Shown piece by piece: positions 7,439-13,696 of a stretch of 13,696 bases of DNA; position 1 is the first letter of the stretch, and every line of letters starts with the position of its first letter. The position numbers and the translations under genes are program-made. Under the pieces are notes generated by a model. The model did not search any database. It was given only the letters and a program-made list of their open reading frames with translations, and had not been told where the DNA came from. The stretch is from CAYQUC01 sp048061315 (GTDB lineage Bacteria; Pseudomonadota; Gammaproteobacteria; UBA6429; Thiohalophilaceae), in assembly GCA_048061315.1 (NCBI GenBank), contig JBGMRJ010000078.1, forward strand, positions 1-13,696, given 5' to 3'.

Positions 7439-8374
7439 TTAAGCGCTTTTAGCCTGTAACAATTTTCGGGGTAATCGAAATTGCGTGGTCTCTTTTTCTC
7501 CAGGCATTTCTGTTATGGATGATACACCTAAGGATTTAAGACGTTTAATGACTCTTTCGACCAGGATCTCGGGTGAGGAAGCGCCAGCAGTAATCCCTAT
7601 TTTAGTCACATTCTCAAGCCATTCAGGTTGCAAATCACCTTCATCCTGAATCAGATAAGCTGGCAATTTACACTGTTCACCAACTTCACGCAATCGATTA
7701 GAATTAGAGCTATTTCGCGCCCCCACAACCAGGATTAAATCTACTTTTTTTGCTAATTCATGAACTGCCATTTGGCGATTTTGGGTTGCATAACAGATAT
7801 CGTCAAGTTCCGGGCCTTGTATATCAGGGAACCGATCTTTTAAAGCCGTTATCACTTCACGAGTATCGTCAATACTTAATGTTGTTTGTGTGACATAGGC
7901 AATTTTACCTGAGTTATCGAGAGGCAGTTTATAAACATCGTCTGCATTGGGTACGACATACACCGGGCCACTCACTGAGCCCATTGTACCGGTAACCTCT
8001 TCATGGCCCATATGCCCAATAATGATAATGCTATATCCCTTTAAACTGTATTTTCTGGCTTGCAAATGTACCTTGGTCACTAGAGGACAGGTAGCATCGA
8101 TTACATCCAGCTTGCGTGTTGAAGCCTGCTTAACAATTTCATCCGCTACGCCGTGAGCACTGAATATTGTTACAGATCCTTCTGGTACGTTTTCAAGTGA
8201 TTCTACAAAGACTGCACCACGTTGCCTTAAATCATCCACTACAAAAGGATTGTGTACAATTTCATGATAAACATACACGGGAGCACCATAAAGTTCGAGA
8301 GCCATCTCAACGATATCAATAGCTCGAACAACACCGGCACAAAAGCCCCGTGGTTGTGAAAGTAATACTTCCAT
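7439..8374 (-). CDS. ispH: 4-hydroxy-3-methylbut-2-enyl diphosphate reductase IspH/LytB
   Basis: This is the last enzyme of the methylerythritol phosphate pathway. It reduces HMBPP to IPP and DMAPP with an Fe-S cluster, feeding all isoprenoid synthesis including squalene. Numbered from the upstream ATG at 8404, the cluster ligands are C22 (RGFCAGVVRA), C106 (DATCPLV) and C204 (DDICYATQ). Substrate residues sit in HEIVHNP (H51), FSAHGV (H84), GHMGHEEV (H134, E136), NSSNSNRL and TAGASSPE. I place the start at the eleventh codon (ATG 8374) because MEVLLSQPRGFCAGV matches the usual family N-terminus, AAAGGA precedes it, and a strong -10 element would put the transcript start almost on the upstream ATG. 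The 321-residue form from 8404 is the alternative. As first gene before hpnH, hpnB and hpnA, it ties precursor supply to hopanoid synthesis. Identity is certain; only the start is open. Confidence 0.96.
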   Translation of the reverse strand: MEVLLSQPRGFCAGVVRAIDIVEMALELYGAPVYVYHEIVHNPFVVDDLRQRGAVFVESLENVPEGSVTIFSAHGVADEIVKQASTRKLDVIDATCPLVTKVHLQARKYSLKGYSIIIIGHMGHEEVTGTMGSVSGPVYVVPNADDVYKLPLDNSGKIAYVTQTTLSIDDTREVITALKDRFPDIQGPELDDICYATQNRQMAVHELAKKVDLILVVGARNSSNSNRLREVGEQCKLPAYLIQDEGDLQPEWLENVTKIGITAGASSPEILVERVIKRLKSLGVSSITEMPGEKETTQFRLPRKLLQAKSA

Positions 8375-8386
8375 TGGTATGAGTTT

Positions 8387-8392
8387 TCCTTT
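8387..8392 (-). promoter_or_regulatory. Candidate ispH Shine-Dalgarno site
   Basis: AAAGGA on the - strand lies 12 nt before the ATG at 8374, a slightly long but usable spacing. The upstream in-frame ATG at 8404 has no Shine-Dalgarno-like sequence in front of it. This favours the shorter IspH. Confidence 0.45.
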
Positions 8393-8409
8393 GCTAACGT
8401 TCATGCATA

Positions 8410-8437
8410 ATTATAACATATTTATCGACCTGACCAT
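8410..8437 (-). promoter_or_regulatory. Promoter of the ispH-hpnHBA operon
   Basis: On the - strand a perfect TATAAT (8415-8410) is preceded by TGT, making an extended -10. TGGTCA (8437-8432, four of six -35 bases) lies 16 bp upstream. Transcription would begin near 8403, essentially at the upstream ispH ATG. The mRNA would then either be leaderless or start translation at the downstream ATG with a leader of about 30 nt. This is the best promoter match in the window, but it rests on consensus only. Confidence 0.5.
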
Positions 8438-8526
8438 TCTAATAAGCATCAAATTCAATAAAATTAGAATAAATAGCCTGTTCTTCTGACAACAGATTGG
8501 CCATGCTTTCTATGCCACTTTTACTT

Positions 8527-8535
8527 TGATATTAT
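8527..8535 (+). promoter_or_regulatory. Candidate mipA promoter (extended -10)
   Basis: TGA followed by TATTAT forms an extended -10 element with five of six consensus bases; no convincing -35 is seen. TATAAT at 8539-8544 is an alternative -10, also without a -35. Just downstream are TAATTAA repeats at 8541-8547 and 8555-8561 and a small palindrome TTAGCTAA at 8550-8557, which could be an operator or simply AT-rich sequence. The rest of the 209-bp ispH-mipA gap shows nothing I can assign. Confidence 0.3.
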
Positions 8536-8597
8536 AAATATAATTAAACTTAGCTAATTAATCTGGTTATCTTAATTCGACATTAAGTAGAACTATA

Positions 8598-8603
8598 GAA
8601 GGG
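8598..8603 (+). promoter_or_regulatory. Shine-Dalgarno site of the mipA-like gene
   Basis: GAAGGG ends 10 nt before the ATG at 8614. It supports this start, which also gives a plausible signal peptide directly at the N-terminus. Confidence 0.55.
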
Positions 8604-8613
8604 TTATAAAAAA

Positions 8614-9402
8614 ATGCCATGGAAATACCTGACCGGGATATTATTTTTAGGAAATGTCGGACTTAGTCTTGCTGAGGAGGAACACGAATTCGAACTTGGT
8701 TTAGGCCTTGGAGGCTTATCTGTCCCACATTACCGGGGTTCTGACCAGAGTGAACAATTCATCGTACCATTCCCTTATATTCGATATTCTAGCAAACGAC
8801 TGAAAGTTGATCGTGAAGGCGGACGATATTACCTTTATGACTTCGGTAATAGTAAGCTTGATATCAGTATGGACTTTGCCTTTCCGGTTAACAGTGATAG
8901 AAATATAGCACGTAAATCAATGCCTGATTTAAAAGCCGTTGTTGAAATCGGACCGCGGTTAATGTTTTATCCCTATACCAGTTCCGATAAACGATTTCGA
9001 ATTCGCATTGCATTACCGGTAAGACTCGCGATCGCCACAAATGTTATTGAAACCAATACGATTGGCGGTACTTTTTCACCTTATATTCAATTCAGATTTT
9101 TTAATTATGTAGAAACCGCGATTACTATCGGACCGTATTGGGCAACAGAAAAATATCACGATACTTTTTATCAGGTCGATACCCAATATGTTACTCCTCA
9201 ACGATCATACTATGATGCTAAAAGTGGTTATGGTGGTTCAAGAATTTCGTTAACCACCAACAGACGTTTTAAAAAATACTGGGTTGGATTATTTGCACGC
9301 TATGATTATTTAAATGGTGCAGTTTATGAGGATAGTCCCTTGATAAAACAGAAAACAGCATTTTTAGTTGGCTTTGGAATATCGTACATCTTTGGTAAAT
9401 AA
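8614..9402 (+). CDS. MipA/OmpV family outer-membrane protein
   Basis: This 262-residue protein looks like an outer-membrane beta-barrel of the MipA/OmpV family (MltA-interacting protein / OmpV). Residues 1-20 form a signal peptide with a likely cut after SLA, before EEEHE. The mature start GLGLGGLSVPHYRGSD at 29-44, then VPFPYIRY at 51-58, is the family hallmark. The rest consists of alternating aromatic and polar strands such as FSPYIQFRFF and YWVGLFARYDY, ending SYIFGK. MipA of E. coli is linked to the murein hydrolase MltA, and OmpV-like members are porin-like; the role here cannot be specified. It is transcribed divergently from ispH across 209 bp. Its stop codon is separated by one base from that of convergent tamB, leaving no room for a terminator between them. 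Confidence 0.85.
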   Translation: MPWKYLTGILFLGNVGLSLAEEEHEFELGLGLGGLSVPHYRGSDQSEQFIVPFPYIRYSSKRLKVDREGGRYYLYDFGNSKLDISMDFAFPVNSDRNIARKSMPDLKAVVEIGPRLMFYPYTSSDKRFRIRIALPVRLAIATNVIETNTIGGTFSPYIQFRFFNYVETAITIGPYWATEKYHDTFYQVDTQYVTPQRSYYDAKSGYGGSRISLTTNRRFKKYWVGLFARYDYLNGAVYEDSPLIKQKTAFLVGFGISYIFGK

Positions 9403-9403
9403 A

Positions 9404-12400
9404 TTAATGTTCAAAGGTATAAAAAATTTCAACCCCCCGCTTATTCACAGAAGATTCCGTATATAATTCCCAGTTTTTATTTAATTCAAATCGTATTCGC
9501 AATATTGAAGTGCTATTTAACAGACCAACTGCGTAATTAATGTAACTACCCGGGTTTAAGGTATCACCGAGGCCAACACCATCGGAACCTGAATTTTGTC
9601 CACTAGATGACGTTAAATTTGAAAGGCCAAATGAATTATCAGTAACAATTTTTCCAAATAACAAATATGATACGGCTTCGCTTTCCGGCATGGAAGGAAT
9701 CGAATAAATGCTTACTTCAGGTGATTTTAAATATCCCGTTAAACGTACTCCTGCGGTGATATCACCAGAACGTTTCGAGGCACGCGCATTTATTGACGGA
9801 TTTGCAACCGGACCATTCTGAAAAATCAACCGACCAATATCCAAATTGAGTACAGAACCGAAAAATTTATAGCGTCCTTTTTTAATGTGCAATGCACCTA
9901 AACCAGTCGTGATTTTTCCCGGTTCAGACTTCACATCAACACTACCAATTAATCTACCACTAATTCCATAGCCATCAAAATAAACCTGATCACCTAAAAC
10001 AAATTTTATGTTACTAATAAAATCCCAGCGACTTTGTTTTCGAAGTAGTTTTTCCTCCTCAGTTTCTTGTTTATGCACTAAGACTATATCGTCTGATATT
10101 TTTACAGATTGAGATAAAGCAGACCTGGCTTTTATGTTTGCTTTGTTAATATTGATAATTCCCTTAACGTTTACCTTTTCAGCAACCTTAGTGAGTTTAA
10201 GTATCGGTGAAATTTCGACACTTGACTCATTAGCATTAAAAACCTGAATATTTTCCCCCACTACATTAAGCTGTGCAGGCCATCCTTTCCCTGGATCAGT
10301 TATTAAATTGCCATCAATTTTAATTGTGCCCTTTCCCGATGTAAAACCGCCACCAAGTTCAAATTCATTATTGGCAATTGATGTTGCATTTAATGAAATA
10401 TTACTAAGTTTTACACCCGCAGTAGGAATTGAGATTAAAGTACTATTTATTTTTGAATACCCGGAAAATATTGGATTATTTAATGTACCTCTTAATGCAA
10501 TATCAGATTTCCAATTACCTTTAACTTCTTCGATTGCTGTATAGAGCATTCTAATGAAATCGGGATGTTGTGTATCTGATTTTAAGTAACCTATTACCGG
10601 CCAGTTTTTAACGGAGGCATTCACATCTGGTGCTACTAACTTTATTCCTGCTGTTAGCTTTTCCTGACCTTCAAATATTAGATTAACATTACTGACAATT
10701 TTATTTAAATTGTGTTGATAGCTTAAAGTAGCTAATTTAAAACTGGATAATCGAGTGGCCTCTTTGTTTAATATCATATCAACATAACCATCATTAATTG
10801 TTAATGATATTTTAGCATCTTGAATTTTGGTATTTAGTGCGTGAAGCTCTGCTTTTCCTTGAAGCATTCCACCTAGTTCAAACTGTTTATTTAAAGCCCC
10901 TTGAAATAAAGATAACGGTAGATCTTTGAATTTTATACTGGAATCCAGATTTCCACCTTTACGCCAGTGGCTATTGACACACCAACTTGATTTTTTATTC
11001 TGAAAGCATAAATCCGGAAAATAAAATTCAGTCTTAGATAATGTTATTTTTTTATCGGGAGACAATTCCCAACTTCCCACTAAATCACTTTTGATACTAC
11101 CACTTGTAATTTCACCAAACCATTTCAATTTCGGATTTAAATTAATCGAACCGATAAAATTAAAGTTCAGTCTATTTTCATCCATTAATGCTGTGATAGA
11201 AACCATATGATTCAATTTCTTACCGCTTGCATTAAAATTCAGCTTATCCAGTTGGTAATTCTGATATACAATATTATCTGCCTTGGCTATTATTGATGAA
11301 GATTTATAATCAGCGAGATCAATATTCATATCGACACTTAGTGAATCAATAAACTGTTCCCCATATTGGAATTTTGATGATGTTAGATTAGCTTTTATGA
11401 CGGGTTTTCGACGTGCGCCTGTTAACGAACCTAAACTATTTAATCTACCGGAATATTGAGGATCATATATTCCTAAATCAGCATTAGTAATATTCCAGTT
11501 AAAATTCCATTTCTCACCAACACTACCCGAAAAAACTAACTTGGAGTCGCCTAATGTCATCTGCATTTTATTAATTAAGTAATAATCATTATTAATATTG
11601 AAATCTGCATAAGCGGTAAATTGTTTTTGTCGTAATGTACCTTTAACTTCAGTAATTTGTAACCGGGTTTTTATTTTATCTCCACTAGCTTTCCCACGAC
11701 TTTTCAGTTTAAAGGTAATATTACCAGGCCATGATGAAAGCTCATTAATTTTAATCGCTGCTGGGTTTATATTATTAGCAGCTAGCTCACTTTGCCATTT
11801 TAATCCGGATCGCCAATCAATAGTGGCATCACCTGAAACAGTACCATTAAATACACTACTGTGAATATTTTTGATCTCTAATTTATGGTAGTCACCAATC
11901 ACATTGGCTCTAAGTTCATTAACAATAGTTTTTTTGTACTGCACTTGCGACTCGGTTAAAACGAGATCATACTGATTTTTCGAAATACTACCTGATAGTT
12001 TGGCAATAGGAATGAATACAAATTTATCATCAGTTAACGGAAGTTTAATATTAGACCATTGAGAATCGCCATTAAAACTCCAAATATTGTCCTGTAATGA
12101 TACCTTTCCCTGCAGTTGCAATTTGGCTTTTGATTTATTTTCATAGAAAACTGCATTATTTATAGTGATGCCATCGCGATTACCTTCAAGATTACTTTCC
12201 CCATTAATTAAACCCACAAAATCAAATTTATTTTTTTTATCTCCAAAAAATTGAGAAATATTAAAGTTTCCAGTCTTCAAGACACCTTGCCATTGAAAAT
12301 CAGTCGTTACATTTTTCAGTACTCCTGAAAACTGTATGCTTTCGGGGTGCTCTAATTCAGCATCTATTTGAAGTAATGCAATATCGCCCTTCAAACTTGC

Positions 12401-13042
12401 TTTTCCCCGATAGTTTAACGATTCGAAATTATTCCATTCCCAATCAACCAGACCATTCACAGATAATTCAGGTTCTGAAGAAATGTCCCCCACGATATTA
12501 ATTGAATAGTCTGGTGCAGTTACTTTAAAATTACTAATATGTAATTTGTCATTGCGTTTTTTAGCACTAAATTTAATTTCATTAATATTTTGAGTTTTAT
12601 TATTAGAGTTATTCTTAATGCGTATTTTTCGAATCGTTCCCGATTTAATCTCGATTGGTAGGATAGCAACTAGATCAATATTATCCAAACCATGGACAAA
12701 TGCATTATTAGTTTCAAATTGTTTCGATATTGAAATCCCAATATCGCTTAGTTCAAATACTGATACTTCAACAATATCAAAGAGCAATGAAACGGGATTC
12801 CACTCAATTATAATTTCATTAATATTTACACTAATATCTTTATCATTAAAACTTACTCCTTGTAATCGAATCTTCTCAAATAACCCACCCTTTATGTCAT
12901 CAATTATTAAATTTGATGTTATAGTGTTTGGTAATTTATAAAGTGCCCACCGTAAAACAGTGTTTGTATTTGCAATATAATAAGCAGCTGTCAATCCAAA
13001 CACTGTAAATATAAACCAAAACAAATATCGTTTAAATAACAT
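9404..13042 (-). CDS. tamB: Translocation and assembly module subunit TamB
   Basis: This 1212-residue protein is TamB, the inner-membrane-anchored AsmA-like bridge of the TAM complex, which spans the periplasm to TamA and is implicated in outer-membrane protein insertion and phospholipid transport. Residues about 6-24 form a single uncleaved membrane anchor, followed by YKLPNTITSNLIIDDIKGGL, the typical TamB N-terminal region. The long middle is repetitive beta-strand sequence of the lipid-groove (taco) type. The TamB/DUF490 C-terminal domain occupies roughly 1007-1212, with GRLIFQNGPVANPSINARA and the diagnostic PESEAVSYLLFGK near 1119-1131. A charged stretch at 991-1006 precedes it. Length is close to the E. 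coli protein of about 1260 residues. The ATG shares one base with the tamA stop (TAATG on the - strand), so the pair is a translationally coupled operon. It is intact with no frameshift. Confidence 0.94.
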   Translation of the reverse strand: MLFKRYLFWFIFTVFGLTAAYYIANTNTVLRWALYKLPNTITSNLIIDDIKGGLFEKIRLQGVSFNDKDISVNINEIIIEWNPVSLLFDIVEVSVFELSDIGISISKQFETNNAFVHGLDNIDLVAILPIEIKSGTIRKIRIKNNSNNKTQNINEIKFSAKKRNDKLHISNFKVTAPDYSINIVGDISSEPELSVNGLVDWEWNNFESLNYRGKASLKGDIALLQIDAELEHPESIQFSGVLKNVTTDFQWQGVLKTGNFNISQFFGDKKNKFDFVGLINGESNLEGNRDGITINNAVFYENKSKAKLQLQGKVSLQDNIWSFNGDSQWSNIKLPLTDDKFVFIPIAKLSGSISKNQYDLVLTESQVQYKKTIVNELRANVIGDYHKLEIKNIHSSVFNGTVSGDATIDWRSGLKWQSELAANNINPAAIKINELSSWPGNITFKLKSRGKASGDKIKTRLQITEVKGTLRQKQFTAYADFNINNDYYLINKMQMTLGDSKLVFSGSVGEKWNFNWNITNADLGIYDPQYSGRLNSLGSLTGARRKPVIKANLTSSKFQYGEQFIDSLSVDMNIDLADYKSSSIIAKADNIVYQNYQLDKLNFNASGKKLNHMVSITALMDENRLNFNFIGSINLNPKLKWFGEITSGSIKSDLVGSWELSPDKKITLSKTEFYFPDLCFQNKKSSWCVNSHWRKGGNLDSSIKFKDLPLSLFQGALNKQFELGGMLQGKAELHALNTKIQDAKISLTINDGYVDMILNKEATRLSSFKLATLSYQHNLNKIVSNVNLIFEGQEKLTAGIKLVAPDVNASVKNWPVIGYLKSDTQHPDFIRMLYTAIEEVKGNWKSDIALRGTLNNPIFSGYSKINSTLISIPTAGVKLSNISLNATSIANNEFELGGGFTSGKGTIKIDGNLITDPGKGWPAQLNVVGENIQVFNANESSVEISPILKLTKVAEKVNVKGIININKANIKARSALSQSVKISDDIVLVHKQETEEEKLLRKQSRWDFISNIKFVLGDQVYFDGYGISGRLIGSVDVKSEPGKITTGLGALHIKKGRYKFFGSVLNLDIGRLIFQNGPVANPSINARASKRSGDITAGVRLTGYLKSPEVSIYSIPSMPESEAVSYLLFGKIVTDNSFGLSNLTSSSGQNSGSDGVGLGDTLNPGSYINYAVGLLNSTSILRIRFELNKNWELYTESSVNKRGVEIFYTFEH

Positions 13043-13696
13043 TAGAAATCTGGTCCGATAGAAAGGTGTAATCGTTTCGGATTGTCCGGTTCACTCAGTG
13101 CAGAGGCAAAATCAACTCGAACCTGACCAACGATGGTGCGCCATCGTATTCCAAAACCTGCTCCACGTGCGACATTTAGATTCTTATATTCATTAAATGA
13201 ATTACCCGCATCATAAAAAGCAGCAATACTCCAATTACCTTTAATTCGGTAATCGAATTCAATGCTAGCAACCATTAGGTGTTTACCCCCGATCACTTCT
13301 CCAGCAGTATTTTTAGGGCCTAAACTATCAAAGGTATAACCACGAACACTTTGATCTCCACCAGTAAAATAGCGAAAAGAAGCCGGTAAATCCAAAACAT
13401 CATCTACAACACTTAGTCCTACCCTGGCTCTCGTTAAAAAACGACTTCGATTTGAAATCGGGAAAATCCACTTTGTACTGAGATCAGTTTGCGCAAAACT
13501 GGCATCGGAAAAAATGGCTTTACTTGAAGCACGAGTGGTAATCGAGAGCATATGACCATTTGATATATATAATTGCCCTCGTGGAACAACCCAGGACCAG
13601 GTAGCACTCGGTAACACAAGATTTGATGAGTCGTCTTGCTGAGCAATGGTGAAAAGTTCACGCTGAAGATCAAGTGCTAATATTTCTCGCCAATCA
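13042..13696 (-). CDS. tamA: TamA, outer-membrane Omp85-family protein (3' part, truncated by window edge)
   Basis: This is the C-terminal 217 residues of TamA, the Omp85/BamA-like barrel that partners TamB in the outer membrane. The frame stays open to the right edge: it reads DWREILALDLQREL at its visible start, so the apparent GTG start at 13617 is internal. The conserved Omp85 barrel motif FTGGDQSVRGY is at visible residues 110-120, with VRGY at its end. SIEFDYRIKGNWSIAAFYDAG follows and the protein ends LHLSIGPDF, with the terminal Phe expected for a BAM-targeted barrel. These features match the E. coli TamA barrel end (RFFAGGDRSIRGY). The N-terminal POTRA domains and the promoter lie outside the window. 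The stop overlaps the tamB ATG by one base. Confidence 0.93.
   Translation of the reverse strand, partial: DWREILALDLQRELFTIAQQDDSSNLVLPSATWSWVVPRGQLYISNGHMLSITTRASSKAIFSDASFAQTDLSTKWIFPISNRSRFLTRARVGLSVVDDVLDLPASFRYFTGGDQSVRGYTFDSLGPKNTAGEVIGGKHLMVASIEFDYRIKGNWSIAAFYDAGNSFNEYKNLNVARGAGFGIRWRTIVGQVRVDFASALSEPDNPKRLHLSIGPDF

Noticed and set aside
8476..8501. Hairpin in the ispH-mipA gap (CTGTT / AACAG)
   Set aside because: The stem is 5 bp with an 8-nt loop and an interrupted GC extension, too weak to distinguish from chance or to call a terminator or riboswitch.
12618..12941. 107-residue + strand open frame within tamB
   Set aside because: It is antisense to a continuous, family-consistent TamB frame, with no ribosome site or recognisable protein features.
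13042..13617. Apparent complete 191-residue gene starting with GTG at 13617
   Set aside because: The reading frame is open upstream to the window edge and encodes TamA-like sequence there (DWREILALDLQREL), so the GTG is an internal Val and the gene is a TamA fragment cut by the window.
13434..13673. 79-residue open frame on the - strand
   Set aside because: It lies wholly over the TamA coding frame, has no recognisable features and is a shadow.

Overview
The window is AT-rich chromosomal DNA from a Gram-negative bacterium, most likely a gammaproteobacterium that makes hopanoids. The evidence is a TamA/TamB outer-membrane biogenesis pair, a MipA/OmpV-type outer-membrane protein, proteobacterial-type Hpn proteins, and a stand-alone squalene synthase of the kind seen in methanotroph-like Gammaproteobacteria. 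The genus cannot be fixed from the sequence alone. All ten genes are recognisable members of known families. I see no phage, IS, CRISPR, tRNA or rRNA sequence, and no gene-free stretch longer than about 210 bp.

Region 1 (1-4113, + strand): a 203-bp leader with weak promoter candidates, then squalene synthase (sqs), squalene-hopene cyclase (shc) and the hopanoid nucleoside phosphorylase hpnG. Region 2 (4123-8374, - strand): ispH, hpnH, hpnB and hpnA, read right to left as a tight operon (hpnH/hpnB stop and start codons abut; hpnB/hpnA share ATGA). The two operons converge with 9 bp between the hpnG and hpnA stop codons.

Together the two operons encode most of a hopanoid pathway. IspH makes the C5 precursors IPP and DMAPP. 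Sqs joins two farnesyl diphosphates into squalene. Shc cyclises squalene to hopene. HpnH adds the adenosyl group and HpnG removes adenine to leave a ribosyl-type C35 side chain. HpnB and HpnA are a glycosyltransferase and a sugar-nucleotide-type reductase/epimerase, probably for head-group tailoring. The HpnC/D/E squalene route, HpnP, HpnO and the transporter HpnN are not in this window.

Region 3 (8405-13696): a 209-bp divergent intergenic region with a promoter candidate for each side, the + strand mipA/ompV-like gene, then tamB and the 3' part of tamA on the - strand. The tamA stop and tamB start share one base, and tamA runs off the right edge. The mipA and tamB stop codons are separated by one base. 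This outer-membrane block may simply be a neighbour, but its position beside a hopanoid locus is worth noting because hopanoids are commonly outer-membrane lipids.

No wholly new system is evident. The points most worth a second look are the Sqs-type gene in place of hpnCDE, ispH leading the hpnHBA operon, the coupled and poorly understood hpnB-hpnA pair, the ispH start-site question and the tamAB neighbourhood.
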